A stretch of 64,000 nt of DNA from the NCBI RefSeq assembly GCF_004349105.1, contig NZ_SMLB01000019.1, forward strand, positions 36,853-100,852, in the 5' to 3' direction. The notes below the pieces were generated by a model, which saw nothing but the letters and a program-made list of their open reading frames with translations, was not told where the DNA came from and made no database searches. Both the position numbers and the translations under genes were made by a program. Positions 15,001 through 20,871 of this stretch are shown here, piece by piece. Numbering within the stretch: the stretch's first letter is position 1; each line of letters begins with the position of its first letter. The stretch comes from Jiangella aurantiaca (GTDB taxonomy: Bacteria; Actinomycetota; Actinomycetes; Jiangellales; Jiangellaceae).

Positions 15001-18000
15001 CCGACGGCGACGCCGCTGGCGTCGAACGCGGCGCCGTCCACGGAGATGCCGGGCCCGCCGTTGTTGTTCGCGATGTTGCCGCGGATCACCATGCCGACGC
15101 CGTCACCGAGCGCGATCCCCGCCTGGAGCGAGTGCGAGACGTCGTTGTTCTCCACCACCAGGTAGTTCGTGCGAGCGGCATCGACGCCCGACGGGTTGTA
15201 GCCGAGCTCGCTGTTCTTGACCACGCTGTTGCTCGAGTTCGACAGCACGACGCCGCCGTCGGACTGCTGATGTGCGAGGACGCCGTCGATCTCGATCCGG
15301 TCCGCGTCCTGCACGATCACACCGGCGTCGCCGTTCCGGACGAGGACGCCGCCGCGCACGATGTTCCCGTGCGAGCCCTGGTGGATCTTGATGCCGGCGT
15401 CGCCGGTGTCGCTGACGTCGTTGTTCTCGAGGACGTTCTGCCGCGAGCCGTTCTCCAGCACGATGCCGGCGTCGGAGTCCAGGGCCGGGTCCAGGATGAT
15501 GCCGCTGATCGTGTTGCCGCGGATGACGTTCCGATGACTGTCGAACACGTGGATCGACATGCCGTTGGAGACGAAGTGGTTGTTCTCGATCAGGGCGCCC
15601 TCGGTACCGCTCATGAGCTGGAGACCGGTCTCGCCGTTGGAGTCGAAGACGTTGTCATGGACCGTACTCCCCAGCCGCCCGTTGTCGGCGTCGAAGAGCT
15701 GGACGCCGGTGAGGGCGTTGCGGACCAGCGTCATCCCATGGACTTCACTGTGGACTGAGCCAGGGCCGAGCAGGACGCCGTAGCCGAAGTTCGTGACGGT
15801 GCCGTTGCGGATCTCGACGTTCGGGTAGCCGCTGCGGATGCCCGGCGTCAGGTTGTCCTCTTCGCCCGGCTCGAGCACGAGGCCACTCGACACCGTGTGC
15901 CCGTTCAGGTCGAGGACGATGTTCGGTGCCCCGATGGCGATGCCCTGCCCGAGGCAGCCGGTGACGTCCGCCGCCAGCTTCGTGCTCTCGGTGATGATCT
16001 GCCCGCAGGTCACGACCTCCGGAGCCCCCGGCTCCTCACGATCCGGCGGAGGCGGCGTGTCGGCCGCCTCGAAGCGCAGCTCGAGCTCGGGCAGCGTGAC
16101 CTCCGGCGGATCCTGCGGCGTCTCCCGGGAGAGGAACGACTGGTCGCCGCCTTCGAGATCGCTCTCGTTCCCGTCGCGGATCACCCAGCCCTGGCTGGGG
16201 AGCGTGCCCGCGAAGATGGCCTCGACGTGCGCCTTGACGTCGAACTCGCGGTAGCCCTCTCCAGCTGAGGTCTGGGCGATCGCGGCGCCGGCGACCGGGT
16301 CGGGCTGGTTGGTCCAGGTGAGCGTGCTCTCCTTCCACGTCTCTGCGAGCGGCACGGCCGCCAGCGTCCGGCCCTCGGTGTTGGAGCCGGAGTAGAGACG
16401 CAGCGTGGCGGAGACCAGCTCACAGTCGGGCGCGTCCGACTGCAGTGGGAAGCGGAAGAAGGCGCGCGCGTTCTCGGGGACCACGGGCTGGCCGTTCCCC
16501 GGGTCGGTCGCCCCCGAGCGGACCTCGAGCTCCGTCATCGACCAGTAGTTCTCGAGCGGGGTGACCTGGTCGGCCCAGCCGTCCGCGTTCGGGGTCAGGG
16601 TGATGTTGGCCTCGTCGCAGCTGATCGGCGTCGCGCCCGGATCGTCGGGATCCGGCCCGACGCGCCAGGTGTAGCGCGCGGGCGTCGGATCCGGCCCCGC
16701 GGCCTCGCCCGCGAGCGCCCGCACCTCGAAGGTGTGGAGGCCGGTCGTCAGGTCGGAGAACATCGTCGGGTTGAAGCACTCCACCCACATCTCCGGATCG
16801 CGGCTGTCCAGGCGACACTCGTACTCGGCGAACTGCGACGGCGTGAAGTCGCTCACGGCCATGAAGCTGAAGAGCGCCGAACGGCTGTTCGTCGAGGGGG
16901 TGGTGGCCGGAGCGGGGGGAACGGTCCGGCCGGGCGTCAGTCCTGGCGCCTCGACGATCACCGTGTCAGGCGGGGTCATCCCGACGCCGCTGATGAGCTG
17001 GCTCACGGGTGTCGGGTCGACGTTGTCCGCGCGGTCGATGGCACGGACCTCGAACCTGAACTGGCCTTCCTCGGGAAGCGGTACCGACCACGGGCTGGAG
17101 CAGCCGTTCCATCGAAGCTCGGGCGGGACCGGGTCCCACGGCGCGACCGGGTCGGGTTCCTCGGCCAGGTCGATCTCCAGGAAGCGGCACTCGAAGTTGA
17201 GGTCCTCCGGCGCGGTCACGTTGTCGGTTCCCCGGAACCGGAACGCCATCGTCTCGATCCCGTCCTGGAACGGCCCGTCCTCGGGGTAGTCGAAGACGGT
17301 CTCCGGTGGCTCGACGTCCGAGGGTGGCGGCTCTCCTTCGAACTCGAAGGCGCCCGCGTCGCAGCGTCCGTTCTGCGGTCGCTCGATCCCACGCTGGTCG
17401 ACGGTCGAGCACGGCGGGGCGCTCGAGTCGATCGCCAGGCTTCCGTGCTGAAGGGCGTGCGTCAGCGTCGGCCCGCCGTTGTCGGCGATGGCCAGCAGCC
17501 GCGGGTCACCGCGCCGGTCGCGGACGCCGAGCTCGATCGGGCTCTCCGCGGTCTCGTGGGTCACGGCCAGGAAGCAGGTGTTCGTCGCTCCGGTCTCGAG
17601 GTTCCCACCCTCCGACCTCACGTACCAGTCGCAGCTACCGCCGTTGAGGCTGCCGCCGACGATGGAGTTCTTGAGGATCACCGCCGAGTTCGCGGCCGGC
17701 GGGACGGGCGGTACGAAGTCTGATTCACGGACGCCGATGCCGCCGCCGGACGGCGCCGAGTTGCGCCAGATCGTCACCTGCGTGAGCCTGAGCTCGCCGT
17801 CGGCGTCGTGGAAGACGCCGCCGCCGGCGCTCGCGGCCTTGTTCCCGGAGATGGTCGTGTTCTCGTAGAGCGAGTCGCCGTCGGCGAAGCTCATGATGCC
17901 GCCGCCCTGGCCGGCCTCCTCCGGGAGCTCACCGTCCTCGCCGGTTGTACCCATGTGCGCGGTGTTGTTCAGGAACAGGGAGCCACGGACGATGATGGCC

Positions 18001-19874
18001 TGGTCCGGGGCGTTCGCGAGACCGCCGCCCATCTGTCCGCTGTTTCCCCTGATCGTCGAGTCGAGGAGATGGAACTCCCCGCTCGAGGTGTTGAAGATGC
18101 CGCCGCCCGCGCCCTGTGCCCGGTTTCCCGAGACCGTCACTCGCTGGAACGTGACCTCGGTGGCGCTGTTCTCCAGGCCGCCGCCGTCGAGCGCGCGGTT
18201 GTTGCTGATGGTGCTGTCCACGATCTCGACGTCGGCCGCGTTGTGGAGGCTGAGGGCGCCTCCCTCGTCGGTCGCCACGTTGCCGTCGAAGGTCGAGTCC
18301 CGGACGGTGAGCGGGCCACCGTCCGTGTGCAGGGCGCCGCCGCCCGCGATGTTGTCGCCCAGAGTGCCGTCGTCCTCGACGACGGGCACGCCCGCCTTGT
18401 TCTTCGTGAAGGTCGAGTCGATGATCGTGTGCTGGCGCTCGCTGTGGGTCCAGACGCCGCCGCCCTCGCCGTTCGACGCGTTCTCGGTCACGGTCACGCG
18501 GGTGAGCGTCATGTTCGACCGCCCCTCGCTCGCGATCGCGGCGCCGTGGTCGGACGAGTGGTTCTTCCTGAACGTCGTGTCGGTCACGGAGAGCTGGGCG
18601 TCGCCGCCGTTGAGAATGCCGCCGCCGTTCTCGGCGATGTTCTCGAAGACCTGCGAGTCCTTGACCGTGAACGAGCCGCGCAGGCCGTGTTGCGAGACCT
18701 GGCCGCCGCTGTAGAGGCCGCCGCCGTTGGCGGCCTGGTTCTTGGAGACCGTGCTGCCCGAGACGGTGACCTTGCCGCCCTCGGTATAGAGGCCGCCACC
18801 GGCCGCCGCGCGGTTCTGGGTGAGCGTCGAATTCGTGATCTCGACGATGCTGTCGCCCTCGTTGAGGATCCCGGCGCCGTTGCCCTCCGTCGCGTTCAGC
18901 GAAATGGTCGAGTCGGAGATCTTGAGCGTGCCGGCCTTCTCCCAGCGCGCCTGGTTCGCGACGGCACTCGCAGCGATCGGGTAGTCCGACGGGTCGACGA
19001 GGACGAACCGCTCCGGGTCGAGCGGATCCGGCTTGATCGCCCCGGGGTTGAGCGTGACGAGGCTCTCCTGGGAGATCGTGATCGTGCCTCCGGAGACGTT
19101 GTTGATCGCCGCGCCGCTCCCGCCGGCCGAACCGTTGCCCGTGAACGTCGAGCGCAGGATCTCCACGCGGCCGTACGGGAGCAGCTCGAGGTTCGGCGGC
19201 TCGGTCGTCCATGGATAGTCGTGCAGGTCCGCGTAGTTGAGACCGCCGCCGGCCTTCTCCGCATAACTGTCCTTGACCGTCACCCCGTCGAGCGTCAGCT
19301 TGCCCATCGACCAGTTCTGGATGGCGCCGCCCTCCTCCGGGGTGAACCCGTTCTGGAGGGTGACGTTCCTGATGGTGACGTCGCCGGCACCGGGGTGGAT
19401 CTCGAACAGACGGTCGAGCCCACGGGCGATGACGGGTGCACTCGGAAGGGGCGTGCCGCCGTCGATGACGACGGTGCCGAGGTAGTCGGGCGCCTTCTCG
19501 ATCGTCACCGGATCGAGGATCTCGAAGTCCCCGACGTTGGCGCCGTTCTCGTTGATCGGAGCGATCCCGATCGCGTACGTGCCGGGAAGGATGTGGATGG
19601 TGTCAGGACCGGCGATCGCGTTGGCCTCCTGGACCGCCGCGCGCAGCGTACAGCCCCCTCCGGATGCCCTGCACACACGGTCGCCGACGTTGGCGTCGAC
19701 CTGGTCGTTCGTGTCGTCGACCAGGAGCGTCGTGCCGGTGGGGGCGCTGGCGGCGGCCAGCGCCGGCAAGACGGGCAGCATCCCGGCGAGCACCAGAGCG
19801 GTAGCCAGGACCGCGATGATCAGGTGCCGGCGCCGCCGGCGCACATCGTGCAAACGACCTTCGGATGTCGCCAC
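1..19874 (-). CDS. Giant exported Ig-like/beta-helix repeat surface protein (partial, 3' end outside window)
   Basis: GTG at 19874 follows a GGGGGGAG Shine-Dalgarno by 6 nt. The frame then stays open to the left edge, about 6,624 codons. Residues 13-45 form a signal peptide (RRRRR, hydrophobic core, ALAAASA). A CSLREA-type motif (CTLRAAVQEAN) follows near residues 65-85, then a parallel beta-helix rich in GGGI/GGGL to about 845, ending in a CDAGAFEFE motif. DNRLRE modules lie near 1085-1270, 6105-6275 and from about 6460 on. Three NosD-like beta-helix modules lie near 1285-1720, 2108-2540 and 2730-3125. About 37 Ig-like repeats of some 90-100 residues (FEC..LD....C.SP..Y..L..G.HTF.VRA.D..GN) fill the rest, with two ZU5-like domains near 4165-4280 and 5350-5465. 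The protein is presumably surface-bound or secreted; an adhesin or glycan-binding role is inference. The C-terminus, and so any anchor, is not visible. Confidence 0.9.
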   Translation of the reverse strand, partial: MATSEGRLHDVRRRRRHLIIAVLATALVLAGMLPVLPALAAASAPTGTTLLVDDTNDQVDANVGDRVCRASGGGCTLRAAVQEANAIAGPDTIHILPGTYAIGIAPINENGANVGDFEILDPVTIEKAPDYLGTVVIDGGTPLPSAPVIARGLDRLFEIHPGAGDVTIRNVTLQNGFTPEEGGAIQNWSMGKLTLDGVTVKDSYAEKAGGGLNYADLHDYPWTTEPPNLELLPYGRVEILRSTFTGNGSAGGSGAAINNVSGGTITISQESLVTLNPGAIKPDPLDPERFVLVDPSDYPIAASAVANQARWEKAGTLKISDSTISLNATEGNGAGILNEGDSIVEITNSTLTQNRAAAGGGLYTEGGKVTVSGSTVSKNQAANGGGLYSGGQVSQHGLRGSFTVKDSQVFENIAENGGGILNGGDAQLSVTDTTFRKNHSSDHGAAIASEGRSNMTLTRVTVTENASNGEGGGVWTHSERQHTIIDSTFTKNKAGVPVVEDDGTLGDNIAGGGALHTDGGPLTVRDSTFDGNVATDEGGALSLHNAADVEIVDSTISNNRALDGGGLENSATEVTFQRVTVSGNRAQGAGGGIFNTSSGEFHLLDSTIRGNSGQMGGGLANAPDQAIIVRGSLFLNNTAHMGTTGEDGELPEEAGQGGGIMSFADGDSLYENTTISGNKAASAGGGVFHDADGELRLTQVTIWRNSAPSGGGIGVRESDFVPPVPPAANSAVILKNSIVGGSLNGGSCDWYVRSEGGNLETGATNTCFLAVTHETAESPIELGVRDRRGDPRLLAIADNGGPTLTHALQHGSLAIDSSAPPCSTVDQRGIERPQNGRCDAGAFEFEGEPPPSDVEPPETVFDYPEDGPFQDGIETMAFRFRGTDNVTAPEDLNFECRFLEIDLAEEPDPVAPWDPVPPELRWNGCSSPWSVPLPEEGQFRFEVRAIDRADNVDPTPVSQLISGVGMTPPDTVIVEAPGLTPGRTVPPAPATTPSTNSRSALFSFMAVSDFTPSQFAEYECRLDSRDPEMWVECFNPTMFSDLTTGLHTFEVRALAGEAAGPDPTPARYTWRVGPDPDDPGATPISCDEANITLTPNADGWADQVTPLENYWSMTELEVRSGATDPGNGQPVVPENARAFFRFPLQSDAPDCELVSATLRLYSGSNTEGRTLAAVPLAETWKESTLTWTNQPDPVAGAAIAQTSAGEGYREFDVKAHVEAIFAGTLPSQGWVIRDGNESDLEGGDQSFLSRETPQDPPEVTLPELELRFEAADTPPPPDREEPGAPEVVTCGQIITESTKLAADVTGCLGQGIAIGAPNIVLDLNGHTVSSGLVLEPGEEDNLTPGIRSGYPNVEIRNGTVTNFGYGVLLGPGSVHSEVHGMTLVRNALTGVQLFDADNGRLGSTVHDNVFDSNGETGLQLMSGTEGALIENNHFVSNGMSIHVFDSHRNVIRGNTISGIILDPALDSDAGIVLENGSRQNVLENNDVSDTGDAGIKIHQGSHGNIVRGGVLVRNGDAGVIVQDADRIEIDGVLAHQQSDGGVVLSNSSNSVVKNSELGYNPSGVDAARTNYLVVENNDVSHSLQAGIALGDGVGMVIRGNIANNNGGPGISVDGAAFDASGVAVGGALIEGNTAHENAASGISVAVGKHTIRNNTANLNANYGIEAGEDTASGEPPDPNRNIDGGGNKAAGNHSDGVTPGLPDAVQCVGVVCETGDLGEITPPDLQAPQTILTSTPPALTGNETARFEFTADDGADGDPLTALTFECRLDAPPDPSVPPEEPDLEPPDPNEPPELPEPPEGERWGECSSPQTYLSLEPAMDHHFEVRAIDQAGNFDPTPAEFTWRIEAGVEEDGTEECGPGETLGVDCTVAGATPDTRITAAPGELITDAAGTRYDTTNRAASFTFTGNDNRTAGYNLTYECRTYYDQFNDHLTPADIPATAEWGSCESPKQYSNLAHGGHIFQVRAVDLVGNKDLSPASHTWWIHPPPPDTTPPDTQFRSGPDPTTVQTSATFTFTGSDNQTPAEELEFQCRLDGAMDAGQPAWTTCTSPHTVNGLTPAEHVLQVRAVDLAGNVDDVNGNVDDPSAPDVNDPGDGVPAAYVWSVGDAPVPKTVFCGQKITHSIKVNNNLGDCLGHGLIVGADGITIDLNGRTIDGKSLGAAILNNGYDSVTIKNGRLTDFDYGVMLNNGARLNIVEGVTADVNQEAAIGLGHGTFPEDPTLAPSEPVPGFQSGVDGNILRSNTLVSNTRGVWLLNGAKDNVVRGNLIGSTSGEAVWIERAGSNLIEGNDIQVASKAGILLEGATDNTIKENSIVEAGTGVIVRATTSGATGIESTGNLVQGNLVTESSGPALEIDTSSSNQLIDNVGQLTDSYAIELYRANDNLVRGNDVSGNKGGISLKESTGNLIKDNDASDSDSTGITLESHSYSNTLLNNVSSGNNAGGIYIGDEAPSGQGTLVQGNTANSNKGTGIQATKPSHIFKDNVAMDNDSWGIWVGDPSNGKANIDGGGNVAQSNDGPLGVDLKPQQCYNITCLGGPGGGDQIAPNTSILETPLDPSTESVAVFRFTGADNASPVTFECRFESTLESAWQPCSSPKTYDNLVNDTYTFEVRAVDFSGNVDPTPASYTWAVQLGTFTVSIDSTPDKVTVDTTATFEFSANRQSGVTFQCLRVPAGTDLSDLWDTAPRCSSPTTYTDLEPGQYEFWVRATDAASTYNTKMYAWTVGPSPVASRLTCGEILTQSTRLLNDLVDCGGHGLIVGAPGITIDLDGHVVDGLGLDAGILNNGHDDVTITNGLVTQFLNGVQLNPGTARNVVHALRVEGNEEAGIALSDADQGADGNTIRDNSIVANEIGIALYTGTRHAVIRGNTLAANRGEGAILLEFASENLIEGNQIGQSAASGVSMLGGGSNTVTENVLKDNGGIGIMAGDDLLASDDNRVQRNTIRGGQGGVMVAGDGNTVLNNDVIGTTGPGVMVELATNTLVKGNDLSGSAGGIVVGEATGTIVEANNASGTLGSGIEIGELSLDSVVRDNTTSGNGGDGIEITESSVIDRGTLVESNTADANGGDGILVEGAGHTIRTNVAQLNGGWGIYSVGAADGGGNLAAGNAEPDQCFGVVCELGVVPGAPDTWIVSGPADWDTSTPGIQSASRNASFTYMGADESSPITELVFECRMDSTNALAWEDCEYPAEYLNLSPGEHTLDIRAVDMMGQGLADPTPASFTWTYVPLPTGVAPEVAVDVGPEDTEPAVAGVQTWLLDAVFTFHANEPDVTFQCKVDTNAYEPCGFESATLMSQGAFEWALAENEVGPHTFSVRAIDFEGNVGAPTTFTWELLGVNVVFTDGPGFTPATGGPEGTPATGGPTASTSAEITFEANVADAQFWCRFDSVDPGDYFPCDSPFRAGPAFAADTTFPEPLLPGDHILEVYAESETMASAAELEPAVYEWEVVDAVDTLPPQTSIERAPGAADLSSTIFEFSGTDDLTPEFLLTFECQVTNGTAAPNDNEWVQCTSPFNLLDVYSYTDPELLLTEHTFYVRAVDMFEPEFPDPTQPEFEGNPDPTPASYTWTPVADTRKPVVTVTGGPADGATVGQEPELYTFAGNDNATPQLRLEFECAAYLTTAGIGSAEWQSCESPAGGGYDISGLEPGAYTVAVRATDLAGNVGPAATRTVTVSAAPVVTFLSGPDGRLDPTSGQPDGASGTENAVFTFESDQSGSTFECSVDGSDFLPCGGTTVPASGAAWVVDNGEHAFVVRATNPQGIVGEEAVYEWLVQLGPDATEPNSQFATGPQNGTLNTVATFTFTGTDNRTPTRDLNFECALDSTTSWNSCTSPEQFSDLTRGAHTLRLRAIDAAGNIESTPAVYTWTVAPPPVVTILSGPGVEQEESTDRTATFTFSSDVSPVTFHCWLDGAFDPHAPGDPSQPAPCDPAGQTYADLGIGEHLFAVRAVDQFGNIGQWEDSEFRVTPSEARMLSAPASGTSTTATFEFTSEPSDPDAVFYCSLDDRPFSLCTGTPVEGSPGTYSKTYTNLWAGEHTFQVQTLYTGTDWRGLPFEHHPVPAVHTWTVQDLTAPDTTIDFGPPATTMSTSAYLQVSSDDPSATIECTLTGPAGTQQADCEPGVVTELTDLAPGAYTFTAVATDLSGNADTSPATHEWTIGTPDGPPNTPAGENVEVTLGDVTVTYFSVGTAGTTTAERLGGGPSLPEGYGGARYYDISTTAEYSEPVTICIDYDPADFGGTKSLRLLHFDGSEWMDITTLHNPFSTPARLCSSEAGGFSVFAIATASSGMAPETFILSGPDGPPGPEGRPSTTSGSATFEFWTDQENAITQCSLDGDPYFFCESPLTVGPLEEGGHELLVQAVNEFGWVDLTPAIYEFEVIGPDVTPPTTVITNGPREGSSTPNFISFFEFGGTDDMTPALDLEFECTLDGEAIGGCETPQEIEVFTPGEHTLVVQAIDAAGNVDPVGATRTWTVVDMSGPDTAILTGPEEETTETSATFTFEGFELIDGPNGPIPVTEFECALDQGEFAPCTSPHEIAGPLGGGVHVLHVRAVDPDGNRDISPAFYEWLILGSDDTTPPDTFITTYPDPANSGPDVTFGFASNEPVETFECSWGSGAPPAEPTTWEQCEAVWLLEALGSGQHWLWVRALDSAPTPNVDPTPAGRDRGFGPNDTAPFVWTTTGEPDTIVDSGPADPTGSSTAIFEFHSDQPGATFQCSVNGSSWVGCSSGFQAGPFLPGPGGAPMEHEFQVRAVNQYRNANGEQVMDLSPATHTWTVQDVTPPETQFLGAQEIGPEQFLEPGLRFTFRGDDDQGSSYELTFECAITNTTAGDPVVWESCGEPAANDSFFHDIVYADLTGGAYTFQVRALDLAANADETPAPLAPYEFTVEGEPETTIGTVTPDMGVDLETTSTSVTFTFSGTGASFRCALDSTVFEPCTSPKEYTDVPYGEHEFRVFAVGEFGTPDLSPAVFEWVSGTDVAPDVTITSGPPATGSTATSGTIEFSSADPQASFLCVLDGGPERPCSSPFEYADLLAGEQNPHTFEVTATRTDLLPSVTLNTATHEWVINDEAAPETVLLATPSSPSGNEVEFRFTGSDNGTVPANLEFECRLDGVDPWAGCSSPHTIADLTGGEHTFEVRAVDETLQADPEPASYSWDVIAPPLTTITNEAPAGVDVPDGDISISATGELSFADQPGSTYECRLDAVDTDVDLFTPCESPYSYDLSNGEHVFEVRATTLPLNGQRMTESPAARYTWTVDAADTTAPDTTIQLGPANPATSTSATFLFSGTDNLTAAGNLTFECSLDGSDFAGCQSGDAYTGLTGGPHTFAVRASDTAVPPNVDDSPATFEWTIEAPGADNTPVGTEVEVTADGARITFAEVTGAGFTAVSALTAGSAPGLPAGYDAAGARYYDVSTTATFVGAVTVCLPYDTLVDAHVLHFDGVWVDVTLEEQGDLVCGVVSSLSPFAVAEASAEVAPDTTIVQAPADPTVQSTGDGADVRFQFSSTIDTIERPAQFECRLDAEPWSSCDTPFQFNALFGEHTLRVRAWTDTGVRDATPAVYTWTVLARPVATIQSGPADQNPSTPDVENESRSAEFVFSSDQSSSTFECRLTGEATGTTWETCSSPKSYENLGLGEYTFEVQAIKDGNASFVPAQYEWEVADLSAPTVTIDSGPEGTVDSTSANFTFSASEPSTFECSLDGAPFGMCQSGVTYTGLGLGEHTFDVRADDLSEGENPSEPVRRSWTVADLTAPNITIGEQPAATTSDTTAQFSFTTSDNWGGAVTTECRLDGAAFAACASPTSYSGLSAAQHTFDVRATDSAGNARTESYSWTVQDVVDPEAQITSVTTGSLVIEFTGTDDHTAPADLRFECRVDSEAYSVCTSPRTYSDVDLAAMTPGDHTFQVRAMDEAGNVGQPDSRTFTVPDTKAPDTSITGRPAATTTNTTATFTFTGSDDGTAPASLTFECSLDDAAFAACTSGKEYTGLAVGGHTFQVRAKDAAGNTDQSPASYSWEIQETAPTPDTTAPETTISANPPATTTETNASFSFAGTDNETPAGDLTFECKLDTGTYAACTTPKAYTGLAIGTHTFSVRAKDAAGNVDQTPTTYSWTIQNSTVNCGSQQTLTATADAWIDEGSATSNKGPDAILKVMSKSGANLRALLRFDLPTMPQGCSVESATLRIYAKSAAGGRTLQVFQLGASWTEGGVTWANQPSTTGSAATTSSGTGYREWNVAGMVQAMYTSANHGFLVRDANESQDAEQQFHSREESTNRPQLVLTFGTTAPPNGVPDTQITGSPLAATSSSSATFTFTGTDDATPASGLTFECQLDGAGTWTACASPQSYSNLAAGSHTFRVRATDGSGAVDPQPAAYTWTIDQTAPETVLSSGPDSSTTSTSATFRFLSPESGATFECSLDSAPYAACSSPRDYTGLTAGQHTFRVRAADAAGNVDQTPVSYSWTIQPGGTPPACGSAQTMTSVADAWIDQSSASSNKGGDSILKLMSKSGNANLRALVRFDLPAIPAGCVLDTAKLRLYAASTSGTQRTLQVFRLGGSWTENGVTWANAPQTSGSAATTTSGSGYREWNVATLVQAMYSSGSNHGFLIKDATEGQDAEQQFHAREKGDNVPQLV
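1570..10500 (-). repeat. Main array of Ig-like repeats within the giant gene
   Basis: This stretch encodes about 28 successive Ig-like units of roughly 270-330 nt; the other units lie at 500-1050, 11700-12250, 13560-14735 and 16630-17330. Each unit has a TFTFTG..N or FEFS strand, a conserved FEC/FQC cysteine, a second Cys before SP, and an HTF.VRA.D strand. The units are diverged rather than identical, so the array is old. Two ZU5-like domains interrupt it near 7030-7380 and 3480-3820. Confidence 0.85.
10500..16020 (-). repeat. Three NosD-like beta-helix modules inside the giant gene
   Basis: Modules at about 14710-16020, 12255-13550 and 10500-11690 each begin with CGQ/CGE-I-T-S plus a GCLG/DCGG Cys and an I.LDLNGH-type segment. 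They continue with N.I..N...G....G.GI turns typical of NosD/CASH parallel beta-helices and close with a Q-C-x6-C motif. Ig-like units separate them. The pattern suggests that a whole module has been duplicated. Confidence 0.75.
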
Positions 19875-19922
19875 GAGATGCTCCCCCCGGGCGGAGGCAG
19901 CCGAGCCTGACTGCTGCCTCGA

Positions 19923-19937
19923 ATTGGTTGTACCAAT
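19923..19937. promoter_or_regulatory. Palindromic operator candidate upstream of the giant gene
   Basis: ATTGGTTGTACCAAT is a perfect 6-3-6 inverted repeat about 50 bp upstream of the giant gene's GTG. On the minus strand a TTGACT -35-like box (19944-19949) lies just upstream, so the palindrome falls in the spacer/-10 region, where a repressor would act. The adjacent OmpR-type regulator would more typically bind direct repeats, so the cognate protein is unknown. Confidence 0.45.
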
Positions 19938-20038
19938 GCGGTCAGTCAAGACCTGGCGCATAAGGGAGCTGTAAGAGTCCGGTGAAGAGATCCTTATCGA
20001 CGTTCTCATCCGGGCCGCCGGCGGCTGACACCATGGCG

Positions 20039-20695
20039 TCAGCGGCGCAGCCGGTAGCCGACACCCCTCACCGTCTCGATGACCTCGGTGCCGAGCTTCT
20101 TGCGAAGCGTGTTGATGTAGACATTGACGACGTTGGTTCCCGGATCGAACGCATAGCCCCAGACCTGAGACAGCAATTGCTGGCGGGTGAGCACCTGGTC
20201 GGCGTGGCGTAGGAAGGTCTCGAGCAGACAGAATTCGCGGGCGGTCAGCTCGACGGTCTTCTCGTGCGACGTCACGCGATGCGTCTGCAGGTCGAGACGC
20301 AGCCCGCCGGCGCCCAGGACATGCGGCTGCTCGCTTCCGGCGTGCCGGAGCCGGGCCCGAACCCGGGCGAGCAACTCATCGAATCGGAACGGTTTCGTCA
20401 TGTAGTCGTCCGCACCCGCGTCGAGGCACGCCACCACATCACGCTCACTTCGCCCAGTGACGACAAGCACCGGCAGTCTGCTCCCTCTGGCCCGGAGCTC
20501 CTGCAGAACTTGGTACCCTTCCCGGTCGGGCAAGTGGATGTCGAGGATCAGCAGGTCGAACGCACCACTGAGGCCGAGTGACTGAGCCTGCTCGCCAGTG
20601 CCGACGAGCGTGGTGGAGTAGCCACCAGCTCTGAGACCCTTTTCGATGAACGAGCCGACAAGTGGGTCGTCCTCGGTAATCAGAATCTTTGCCAC
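20039..20695 (-). CDS. OmpR/PhoB-type two-component response regulator
   Basis: A receiver domain (residues 1-115; acidic pocket EDD at 8-10, phospho-acceptor Asp52 in LILDIHLPD, Lys in TKPF) is followed by an OmpR winged helix (about 125-215) ending in NVVNVYINTLRKKLG and VRGVGYRL. I chose GTG at 20695 because GGGGGG stands 6 nt before it; a longer TTG start at 20716 lacks a Shine-Dalgarno. The gene lies 164 bp upstream of, and on the same strand as, the giant surface-protein gene, and is divergent from the histidine kinase at 20872. It is probably that kinase's partner, and control of the giant gene is plausible from position. Family assignment is secure; the target is inference. Confidence 0.92.
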   Translation of the reverse strand: MAKILITEDDPLVGSFIEKGLRAGGYSTTLVGTGEQAQSLGLSGAFDLLILDIHLPDREGYQVLQELRARGSRLPVLVVTGRSERDVVACLDAGADDYMTKPFRFDELLARVRARLRHAGSEQPHVLGAGGLRLDLQTHRVTSHEKTVELTAREFCLLETFLRHADQVLTRQQLLSQVWGYAFDPGTNVVNVYINTLRKKLGTEVIETVRGVGYRLRR

Positions 20696-20871
20696 TCGAG
20701 CCCCCCAGCGTGACAACTACCACGCGAATGCCCCCGGAGGGGGCGATCCCCCGACTGCACCCCGGTCGGCAGTCTAGTGCGAGACCACGATCGGCACTAC
20801 GCCCCGTGTTGACTCATCGAAGTCGGCCGCACCACGCGCCTCATTCAAGATCGTCATGAAAAGACGTCCTC
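20696..20871. promoter_or_regulatory. Divergent promoter region of response regulator and kinase
   Basis: This 176-bp spacer separates the divergent regulator and kinase genes and must hold both promoters. It contains CCCCGGAGGGGG and a TTGACT hexamer near 20809, but I see no convincing -35/-10 pair and no gene. Confidence 0.4.
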
